Source of the DNA: Byssothecium circinans
Lineage: Eukaryota; Ascomycota; Dothideomycetes; Pleosporales; Massarinaceae
Length of the DNA: 24,327 bases
Direction of reading: 5' to 3'
NCBI GenBank assembly: GCA_010015675.1
Contig: ML976987.1
Span: 887,154-911,480 of the forward strand
The notes below the pieces were generated by a model. That model was not told the origin of the DNA. It saw only the letters and a program-made list of their open reading frames with translations, and made no database searches. This document shows positions 1 to 9,140 of this stretch, in pieces. Position numbers and translations under genes: made by a program. Each line of letters begins with the position of its first letter. The stretch's first letter is position 1.

Positions 1-594
1 CCAATTTGTATAGGACTAGATTGACTTGAATGAATTGGGTTTTGCAATCAATTCAATCAATCTTATCAATCCAGATGGCTTGTTGCGGACTCTGGCGCCT
101 AGATGTAGATAAGAGGGATAGAGAGATAGAGAAGGCGTGAGGATCTGCAAGTCCTCGCTTTTTTCCCGGAGGGTGTGCTAGTTAACTACTAACAGGCACA
201 AGAAGCAACGGCTAACCTAGTTTAGATAAGTCTAGTTTTTCCCAATTGACTCACCAGCCAAATTTTCCGGAGGTCGGCCAACTACCCCTCCTAGCAACCC
301 CTCTACATCCCCTCCTATTACTAGCCCTTATCTTGTCTAATATCTAAGAGCTTTAGTTATAGACTTTTCTAATTAGGAGTGTGTAATAGTTTTTACTGCT
401 ATGCTAGCTTACTAGTGTAGTGATTACATGAGCGGAACGTTTGATTTATAGCATACATGTACCCCCACTTAGAGCTTGTGGCAACCAACACTTCTTCTTA
501 GACACACACACTTACGATACATAAAAAACAATTGCCCATGCTCCCTTCCCGTCCGAAACTCATACCAAACCTCACACAGCAAAGATCCATCGTA
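1..594. other. AT-rich intergenic sequence, no gene seen
   Basis: No open frame of convincing length or recognisable protein occurs here. Much of 180-430 is rich in TA, CTA and TAG words, similar in texture to the repeat islands at 18.1-18.9 kb and 23.9-24.3 kb. It may be an old mutated repeat, but I could not match it to another copy in the window. The last part (about 480-594) is C-rich and pyrimidine-rich and would be the promoter and 5' leader of the GST pseudogene. Confidence 0.4.
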
Positions 595-1833
595 ATGGCC
601 TCTCAAAAATCCAACATCACACTCTACACTACACAGACACCTAACGGCATCAAGATATCCATCACGTTGGAAGAGCTTGGGTAAACAGTGCTCATTAAAT
701 AGCCGCTAGATATAATGATAATGTATGTTGACAACCTGCAGTCTTCCCTACAAAGTCGAGAAGATCGAAATCTCCAAAAACACGCAAAGGAGCCATGGTT
801 CCTCGCGATCAATCCAAACGGTCGTATTCCCGCTCTAACCGACACTTTCACAGATGGTCAAACCATCAATCTCTTCGAATCAGGTTCCATCATGCAATAC
901 CTTGTAAAGCGGTATGACACTGAGCACAACATCAGCTACCCAGAAGGATCGCGGGAGTATTACGAGGTTAACAGGTATGTATCATGGCGTTTCTTGTCGA
1001 GTCCATTAACCTACGTACTAATGATGCCATAGTAAGCAACATGATTCTCTCTGATGTCTACCTAAAGATCTACTTCCGCATACGAGGTACCTCTGAAGGG
1101 TTCCAAAACTTGCTAGCATCGCTTCCTCTCTCCTTAGACTGGCAGTTTTTCCAGAACGCAGGAGTCCGGCCCATGCAAGGCCAGGCAACCCACTTCAACC
1201 GTTATGCTCCTGAGCGCATCGAGTACCGTGTGAACCGTTACGTGAATGAAACCCGTCGATTGTATGGGGTGTTGGACAATCATCTGTCTACCAAGAAGAA
1301 CCCCTATCTGGTGGGTGAGAAGTGCACCATTGCAGGTATGTCAGGTCAAAACCGTCACCACAAACTCGCACACGTTTCCATCTACAATGACCATTCATGG
1401 CCGATCTATCACCTTGGTGGACCTATTTACTTTACATTCGACATTACAAACTTCTGCACTTTCTCCGTCGCCGTAATCGTTCCAGCAGATTTATTTGGTC
1501 TAGATGATTGACACATAGCGTAGATATCGCACACTGGGGCTGGGTGGCAGCCGCTGCCTGGGCTGGAGTTGACATCGAAGAGTTCCCTGCCCTGAAGGCT
1601 TGGGAAGAACGCATGGTACACACGACCCTTTCTCTTCCACACCTCGTGCTCTCCAATAAGCCTCGTCACAGGCAGCACGACCAGCGCTGGAGAAAGGCCG
1701 CCATGTCCCCGACCCGCACACCATCAAAGAATTCCTCAAGAACAAGGCCGAAGCCGATAAACACGCCGCCGCAGGGCGAGAGTGGGTCCAAGCCGGCATG
1801 GAAGAAGATGCCGCGAAGGCCGGCCAAAAGTGA
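595..1833 (+). pseudogene. Ure2-like glutathione S-transferase, frameshifted
   Basis: An intact family member would conjugate glutathione to electrophiles or act as a glutathione peroxidase in the cytosol. Exon 1 (595-680) starts LYTTQTPNGIKISI, a Ure2-type thioredoxin-fold N-terminus. Intron 1 is 681-741. Exon 2 (742-974) carries EPWFLAINPNGRIPAL and FESGSIMQYL. Exon 3 (about 1138-1335) holds the WQFFQN/GQATHFNRYAPERIEY part of the helical domain. Exon 4 is 1524-1615 (IAHWGWVAAA), intron 4 is 1616-1671, and exon 5 (1672-1833) ends KAGQK-stop. Two lesions are visible. In exon 2 the frame reading KVEKIEISKNTQ must lose one base near 785-790 to reach KEPWFL. At the exon 2/3 junction an extra base at 1138, just after the acceptor AG, puts exon 3 out of phase. 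The middle introns (163 and 188 nt) are about three times longer than the window's usual size. Family assignment is firm. Pseudogene versus sequencing error cannot be settled here. Confidence 0.8.
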
Positions 1834-3471
1834 AGACATCTCTTTCTACATTATTGTTTCGCAGATAGGGTCTGTCTGAGAGTTCACCGGCGATTCCAAG
1901 GACTCAGTGCATGGCCGATAGCGAGAGCGACGCTGGGAAAAGTGGACAGCGCGTCGAGACCGACGATGCATAAAAGCTCCACATTATGCTGTGTATGCAG
2001 TACGTAACGTCGACTAAGTTGGGTATAACGCCAGTCTTAAGCTTATTCGATATGTGCGGTGTCATATAGCCTTCCATTGTGAAGTACCCTATAGCACCCC
2101 TATTAAGGTTACTCATCTCCTTTCCCAGTGCCCTATCTACGTGGGCAATCAGAGTCGTTATGCATCCTTGTAGCTCTGTTCAGGTCATGCACTCGTACTT
2201 TTCTGTTTTCTCCTCCAGCTCGCTTTCGGGAACCCCGCCGTTGGTTTTACCCCTCTTTTCACCTGTTTGCACCTCTGCTGGTTCCCTTGCCTTCTATCTA
2301 GACTATCTGACTATGAGTACAAGATCGCGATATGAGAAAGTATCAAGATCCCTCTCGCGGGTAGCTTGCGTAAAGTTCACTTGCCTGGTCTTGGTTTTCG
2401 ATAGCTCGGATCCACCGAGGCTATACACTGGTACCGACTCGCACTTCCGGACCACTAACCAAATCCGTTGCAATAGCGGAATCTAAAGGACTTTTTTTGG
2501 GACTAGTAAGGCATGGAACATCCCCTAATGTCTTTTCCCGCCCGCTGTTGATCCCATGCCGTCTCACTATGCCATTCAAGCGAGATTCCGAAGGCGCTTC
2601 ATGGAAGTGAGAGGAAAGTATTGCCGACACGCATGCGATGGATTAGAATAGGAAAGGTCTCTCCTGTGTCCTTCCTTATCAGATGTATGGTCCTTCGTGT
2701 AACACGCACCTGACAGGTAAGTGATGTAAAGTCTCTCGTGAGAAGACTCAAATCTCGAAAGCGAGATCACTGGACCACAAAGACATCCACCGACAAATAT
2801 CTATGCTGTCAACCACTCCATCCGAGCATAACCACTCTACCCGCTCTCCAAGCTACAACAAATACATACTCCCAGCACCATCCACCCTCACAGTCCCCAG
2901 GCACACTTCGTCATTCTCGATTCAATCACGCTTCCCAATCAACGAGACCAATCCGCTTCCAAGCCCACCAGGAGAGGACAAGCGAAAAGAGTCCGAAGTC
3001 AACCGAGCTCATCCAATCTCAATAATAATGACCACAACACTCCGTCCCCGGCCTCGCCATCCGATTCGCCACCATACAGTCCGAAGCCACAGCTACAGGA
3101 AACACTAAGGCTATAACAAACCCACATATTCCCCGTAGGACCAAGGTACATGTACACCAAATAAAATCTAGTCCCTAGGTCCGTTCTTAGCTGCAGTAAC
3201 GTCACTGTCAGTCTCGACTCAACACCAATCCAGCCATCGCATGCTCATGCTCCCCACAAAGATCTTCCACCCCGCCACTGTTGTACTGCATACATCTCCC
3301 CACCATGCATCACCATACATTTCGCATCACCCCCTTCCACCTCGCCTCTAGCTAGCCTGCCTTGCACACTCGTTACAGCTACCTGCAGCGCGTCCCTCAA
3401 TCTACGTGCAGCCGAAGCGGCTAAGGTATACCTCCGCAGCAAAGGCAGAACGGCCAACGGCTTTCCACCCC

Positions 3472-3492
3472 AGAAGAAAAGAAAAGAAAAGA
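3472..3492 (+). repeat. GAAAA microsatellite
   Basis: About four tandem GAAAA units form a pure purine tract on the + strand, in otherwise non-coding sequence. Confidence 0.9.
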
Positions 3493-3625
3493 ACGGGCGT
3501 GGCACCGCGCCGCATCGCGCCGTTTGCAGTCTTCGTTGCATGTTGCTGCATGTTCCTTCTTAAGCTAAAACATATAACATTAGTCCCGGAGTATAAGAAG
3601 AAGCCCAAGTGCGCTTGTCAACGCC

Positions 3626-3652
3626 GCTGCTGCTGCTGCTGTTGCTGCTGCG
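3626..3652 (+). repeat. CTG/CAG trinucleotide repeat
   Basis: Imperfect tandem CTG units (one CTG changed to TTG) form a short trinucleotide repeat. Read on the minus strand it gives a poly-Gln run, but no surrounding frame looks like a gene, so it is annotated only as a microsatellite. Confidence 0.9.
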
Positions 3653-5960
3653 CGTTAGATATAAGCGTTTTCGCCATCCGCTGGCAGCCAGGGACGGTTT
3701 TGATGTGGTGTACTGCAGCGTAGCGTAAGTGTTTTGTAATAGCTGGACTGCTTCGGGGTTTTCCATGTGTAGATGAAGTGAGCATGCATGTTCGCATGCT
3801 TGCAGTGAAGGTACCTTGAGTGGTGTTATATGAGCATGCCACCCCACCCCGACCCCGACCTCCCGGCGCAAAAATCCATATATTAAAACCTGGGGAAATA
3901 CTATGCAAGGCAAAAGTATCCATGCAGCTCCCGCCTACATATGCATGTGAAAGAGCCGTACCACCTATTAGGCACAGAAAGAGCCGCACTGTCAACCAAA
4001 AGAAAGTCCCTTCTTGTCAGCCACGCGCGCGGACTGCATCGCTTCCAAATCAGCCCTGCACCTTCGGTACCGCGGAATGGCTATTCTCGTACCTCCATTA
4101 ATACCCATGCATACGCGTCGAGCCCATATAATAACGAATTCTCCAATATGAAAAGCTGCCCAGGTCCTGGGTCGGCATTGCGTCGTCGGCATCGCAAAGC
4201 GTTACTGTAATAAGGTACTTGTTAAATGCGCAGCCGGGGTCGCAGCGGGAGTGGTCGGAAGTCGGGGGTTCCGAGTCAGGATATAAGGTGGTTTTATATT
4301 AAAAAAACGTCTACCGATAATAGAGGGTGGGGGGCTTGCATTAGGTCAGCTGGCCATGCTATGTGCAGAGAATGGAGGGACTGTATGTAGCTAGGCCAGG
4401 CTTTTTTCATATGGAGTAGTGAGTAATGCAGGTGAATGGAACTACTTGACTCGTTGGTTCCAATAGGCATTTTCCAAGCTATTAACTGGGACAAAGTGCC
4501 CGCATCCACGTCCTAACTCGATACAGCCACGTTAACTCAGCAAAATTACGCCCGGCTTAACCTCGGCTCAACACGCTCACGTTTACACCGCCTCAACTCA
4601 CGCCCGCTCGCGGTCGAATCTAGCTATCTCAGGCTGCTCACACTTTCGCTCAGGCTCCCGTTCGTGGTCCCGATACTGGGCCCCTCGTCATCTGAGCAGC
4701 CACGCCGTACACCATGAGAAAGAACATCAAGTCGACGCGACCCTGTGTGTGTTTTAGGGTGGGAGGGTTCCCAGTCCCGGGATCTCCTTCAGAGAGTGAC
4801 TGGAGGTGATTCATCACCGCCGGCGGCTTGCTGATGCAGCAGGATGAGCCGCCTTGGGCATAGCCGTCTGTCTGGGTTGGATCACAACTATGGCTTTGTC
4901 CTCTTTCCGTGTCACTTATTTCAAGTTTAAGCAGGAAATTTTATTTCCCCCTCTTCTCTCTAGAACTTTCAGTTAGTGCGGTGATTCATTATCAAATCGG
5001 TCTTCTTATTCTTCATCTTCGTCTTTTTTCGTTCTCTTCTCGTCAAGTTCAATATAACGTCTTCATAGCCTCTATTTATCTTACTTACAGCATATTCAAC
5101 ACTTATATTACATCTCTTCTCTGGCTAGAATATAGAGAGGGGAAGAATCCGGAAGCACATTTAAATCAAGCGAAAGCGAGGAACGCTCTGAAGGATATAG
5201 AAATAGTGAACAACAAGCTAATCACTCTAAAGTCATAACACTAGTTTAGTAAAATAAAACTACTAGAATCTATAGAATAACTATAGAAGTGCCAGCGAAT
5301 ATCTGCGCTAGAGAGGCCTGGGACTAGACATTTCAGCGGAACTATACGGAGCCCGATAGAGTGTCTCATTAGTGGACGTGAGCGCTTGCCGTGTATTTTC
5401 TTAGAGGAAATAAATAGGGTCGATTGGTCGCGGGGTTTCGTTGGGGAGAGGTCGTTCGTGGTTTTGTGTGTGTCTTTTCTTGGGAGGAGGTTGTGGGCGG
5501 TTCGGTGGGGGGAGTATGAAGAGGGCTGGAGCTTGAGGGGGAATTGCGTGATGGCGATACCAAGGGAATAGAATGGGATGGGAATCATGGAGATGGTGGT
5601 TGGACGTCCATTCGGCGATCTATGTACAAGGTTCTTCGATGCGGGAGAGTGTCAGATCCCGGGGGAACGTTGCTCGAACTCGTGCGACGCTGGAGAATGA
5701 TCTTGGTTGCGGCAGGACAGGGTCTGTGATGTTGATAGCCATCGGATCGAGAAGATTTGGCTCGAATTCGTGCGATATCAGGCTATGCTCACGCCTTTGC
5801 GGTAAGTGTTGACAATGCGTCCGTAAGGTTATGATCTACTAGCATCGACAAGAATGAGAGGGACAAAGCACAAGGACAAAGAAGAAGCCAGCGCATTGTA
5901 ATCGCTTCGCATATGTTATGACAAAAGTGCGTCTAAAGCGCATCAAAGGACGACTACATC

Positions 5961-6879
5961 TCAACCGGCTTTCAGGCGCTCTGTCCCTTCCATCGCCGTC
6001 AGCGCACGACCAGCCATTTCTACAATTTCCTGGCTCCACAAGCAATGCTTGTCGTTCAGGTTTCCGGCGGCCAGGCGCGCAACTTCGTTGCGCCAGCAAG
6101 GCCAGCTGTGCTTCCACCTATCGTCATTCCTGATATCCTCGTAAATGATGTCGCCGTTGAGAAGAAGGTACTGCAGTGCAGCTGTGACATAGGCCTCGCG
6201 CTGCTCTTGGCTTTTCCCGAGTTTCCTTTGAAAAGCATCCTCGAGCGTGCCGATGGCTAGTATAGCTCCTTTCAAGAGGCCGCGCTGGTGGATGCGAGCG
6301 GCGAACGTGTTGAAGTTGGCGTACTTTGCCGGGCCGTCTTCTGGGCATGTACCTAGACGAGAGTCAGGGATCAGCAAGGCTGAGAGTGAGGGCTGGGATT
6401 TCTTCGTCAGTACCGTCCCAGAAATGGCGCGTAGTCTCTGCCAACTTGCAAGATCGCAATGTTGGGTCAGTCTGGATATTCTATGAGCCGTTCAGCATTG
6501 CTCAGCTGGTAGGAAGCATGTCATAGTGGGGACATACGGCTGAACCGACCTTCTCGGGAAATCTCTCCGAATGCAGACAGAGATCGAGTATCGAGACGAG
6601 TTTGAGCATAGAAGAATGCGTGTACGGTATTGCATCGGCCATCTCGACACACGTGCCGATGAAGTCGCCCACTTCACTCGAGTACGGTTTCCCTTCGGGT
6701 AACATGACAACCAACTGGGCCACTGCATCTTCTACGGAAAGTTCGGAGTCTGGCTGCAGAACTTTGTCAAAGATTTCGAACATTAGCAAGAAGAGAGGGT
6801 TAGTAAAATCGGGCTCCTCTGGCACGAGGTTCAGTCGCTCGCCTGCCATCTTTCCGAGGTTGTGGTCCGGACAGGTCAT
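5961..6879 (-). CDS. DUF3632-like fungal protein of unknown function
   Basis: Three exons give a consistent 266-aa protein: exon 1 6538-6879, intron 6481-6537, exon 2 6414-6480, intron 6353-6413, exon 3 5961-6352. Both introns (57 and 61 nt) have GT-AG ends and branch-like CTGA motifs, and the phases close exactly. The C-terminal half has the pattern I associate with DUF3632: KYANFNTFAARI (146-157), then an AIGTLEDAFQ helix, YVTAALQYLLLNG, a conserved aspartate-rich RNDDRW and a Trp-rich WKHSWPCW. No catalytic motif, signal peptide or membrane segment is visible; the protein looks helical and probably soluble. The start at 6879 (MTCPD) is a choice: the frame stays open upstream to 7113 and an extra 5' exon is possible (see 7148-7325). 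A second in-frame Met lies at 6849. Function is unknown. DUF assignment is from memory of the pattern. Confidence 0.72.
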
Positions 6880-7014
6880 AGGTTCCACTTTCGCAGCCAC
6901 AAGGGATCGGAACCCCTCTAATAGACAGGAACCACAAAAAGAATTCGGCCCGAAGCCAGCCACATCTCTGGAAGACGAGTGTGCACTGTAGAGTGCGTGC
7001 TTTGCCAAAGTTGC

Positions 7015-7038
7015 GGGGGGAAGGGGAAGGGGAAGGGG
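7015..7038 (+). repeat. G-quadruplex motif
   Basis: Four runs of at least four G (7015-7020, 7023-7026, 7029-7032, 7035-7038) are separated by AA loops, a canonical G4-forming pattern on the + strand. It lies about 136-160 bp upstream of the chosen start of the minus-strand DUF3632-like gene, so the G-rich strand is the template strand for that gene. Confidence 0.85.
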
Positions 7039-7147
7039 AAATGCGGTGCGATGCGATACGACATCGATGATCAGCACCAGGATAGGATAATTCGCCTTTT
7101 CACATTCAGGCAAAAGTGAAAAATAGAAAGCAGACGTTGTACCTTAC

Positions 7148-7325
7148 CGTAGACGACCCTTTCCACAGACCCGTTCGTCCCTACTTCATTGTTCGGTTCC
7201 GAAGATTCAGAACCTACATCCACGTAATCCGCAAGCTCTTTCACATCCGGGTACGCCCAAAATAGTACATTAAGAGCACTGTCCTGCCCGAAGAAAAATA
7301 TGGGGTACAGCTGGAGTCGGTAAGC
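7148..7325 (-). other. Possible upstream coding exon (unassigned)
   Basis: On the minus strand a frame stays open from about 7325 down to a good donor (ACG|GTAAGG, intron starting at 7147). It reads FFFGQDSALNVLFWAYPDV and then an acidic Ser/Asn-rich stretch. A pyrimidine-plus-CAG acceptor (CGACTCCAG) lies just upstream, near 7312. Joining this donor to the acceptor CTATTAG near 6920 would be in phase with the DUF3632-like frame, but needs an intron of about 220 nt, long for this window. It may be a 5' exon of that gene, part of another gene, or chance. I do not recognise the sequence. Confidence 0.25.
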
Positions 7326-9140
7326 CTACCATGCTGCTGTGCTTTGGTTCGGATCGGTCGATAACCGTTACACGACTTGCGGAATATTGTGGACGGAATC
7401 AAGATGCAAGCCCTTGATGTAGAGTGCATGAAGGAAAATTACACCAGTCCGGCCAATGTGAAGCCTTCGGGTCCTGGGTGTGCACCCTTGGCTCGTCGAA
7501 AAAAGGGTCGTCGGAAATGCGGGGGGGATTCTGCCTGTGTGGTCCTGGGTCCCGAGTGCCGAGTTCCCTGTGAGCATGCAGATGCTCTTACAGTAGTGTG
7601 TGCGGCAGTGCGAGAGTACTGTGTGACGAATATTATCAAGTTGGAAGACTGAAGGTAAGGTTGCATAGCTGTCGATTTCACGGCTTGGCCGTGCTGTCCG
7701 ACGGTGGTTTGATGGACGTGTATGCATTTCCATGGAGGATTGACGAGAAAGCAAAGCAGATGTGAGGAAATGAGATAATGAGATGTGGGGACGACTAATC
7801 GATCGGAGTTGAAAAGTGGATCATAACGTGGGTGGTCCATGAAATGATCGAAGGTATCGAAATTGATGGCAGGGCAGAGCCTTCATGTCAGTCTGCAAAG
7901 GTTACAATAATGGCTGCATTTGCACATGCTAATGGCGGACTGGAAACGGCAAGGATTTGGCTGGCGAAGATGCAGATCAGTGTGATGGTTATCAAGCAGG
8001 TACAGGCGGGCATCCCCGAAAGACAACACACAGTTCATGGTCGCATTATTGCTCTGGAAGCCATTAGGATGCTGACAATGCTTTGACCTCTCGTGGACGC
8101 TTGTAAGCTGTCTGCGACATCACTGCTTCTTTCGTGGTGGCGGAAAGTCTTCATGCCTTCTATATTCGCATGACAGTGCATATCGAAGGACAAGCACTAC
8201 GTAGAGAGGTGCGTTGACATCTTGGCCAGCAGCAGTTACGTCCACATGCGGGCGGCGCGTTCCAACGTTGACACGCGAGAGCGAGTCAGTCACTTTGGTT
8301 TCAGCGGGAAAGGGATCGCCTGGTATTGTTTTGAGGACGTCGATGTGGTATGGCTTGGTGGCGTGGCTTGGACGCCACGGGACTTTAAATTCGAGGACTG
8401 CGCTTCTTTCAAATGTTCCCGTCGCCCGGAGGAAAGGAACCACCGCCTATAACAAAGACTGTTAAGAGTTCTCCGACCCTGTTCCTGAGGCGAAAAGTCT
8501 GGAGGCTTCGCCGTTGGATGCGGATGGTCAGGCGATGCAAGCCACGATCGAAGTACAGAAGCGCACAGTACATAGAAGTGGTGCATCGACTTGCGGAGAC
8601 CCAGCGTGCGGTCAGAGTGTGGTTAGTGAAAGCAGGTGTTGACATGAGGTTGTGCGCTAGACCGCTTTTGGGACCTGGGGAGATTTGAGACAGGCATCAT
8701 GCGGGGCCTACAGGAGCGCTGCCTATTTATCCAGACGTCTATATGACGAATCAGAGACGGCTGGGTAAACGGATAAATGGCTAAGGCCCCGCATCCTACC
8801 AATCCAACGACCGGGTCATGCGCCAGTGCCCCAGATCGTCGAGGACAACCTTCGCGGCATCGATCATGAACAGAAGCGCAGTTTGATATTGACTCCAAGG
8901 TGATTTCGCTTCTCGAAGCCCTCATGGATGCATGGAAGGTTCAGCCACAGGTTCTGACCCTGGAATTGGCCCATCGGTGACCAGGATTGGCCATGTTGGT
9001 CGAAGCTCCTCGGCAGCGCAAGAGTAAGTCAATGTAGGCCCACTTCTACCCCAAAACTATCTCATGACCGCCCCAGCCTTTCACCGTGACTGTCACACTT
9101 GTCTACCACAACGCCTTATTTCCCGTCATACGTCGCCACA
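7326..9140. other. Intergenic, no confident gene
   Basis: Open frames here overlap on both strands. The only stretch that looks slightly protein-like is on the minus strand at about 8120-8645, where two adjoining frames read FVIGGGSFPPGDGNI and FKVPWRPSHATKPYHIDV. I find no clear starts, splice pairs or family motif, so it is not called. The last 200 bp are the promoter and leader of the XlnR-like gene; its start is in good context (CCACAATGG). Confidence 0.4.

Larger units (their letters stand above)
1834..5960. other. 4.1-kb region with no supportable gene
   Basis: All open frames here are short, overlap each other on both strands and show no recognisable motif. The region contains simple repeats (3472-3492, 3626-3652, about 3840-3860), a T/C-rich stretch near 4900-5110 and a short AT-rich RIP-like patch near 5220-5290. 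The 109-aa frame at 4909-5238 is hydrophobic at first but low-complexity, so I do not call it a gene. A 17-nt motif at 5672-5688 recurs at 5760-5776 with two C/T differences. A small or fast-evolving gene cannot be excluded. Confidence 0.5.

Noticed and set aside
2738..3108. Overlapping Ser/Pro/His-rich frames
   Set aside because: Composition reflects a C-rich non-coding stretch; two frames are equally open and neither has a recognisable motif.
4600..4630. tRNA B-box-like GGTCGAATCT
   Set aside because: Does not match the GGTTCGA consensus and no cloverleaf or A-box could be placed around it.
4909..5238. 109-aa frame with a hydrophobic N-terminal half
   Set aside because: T-rich, low-complexity sequence drives the hydrophobicity; no splice partners or family motif, and it runs into AT-rich repeat-like DNA.
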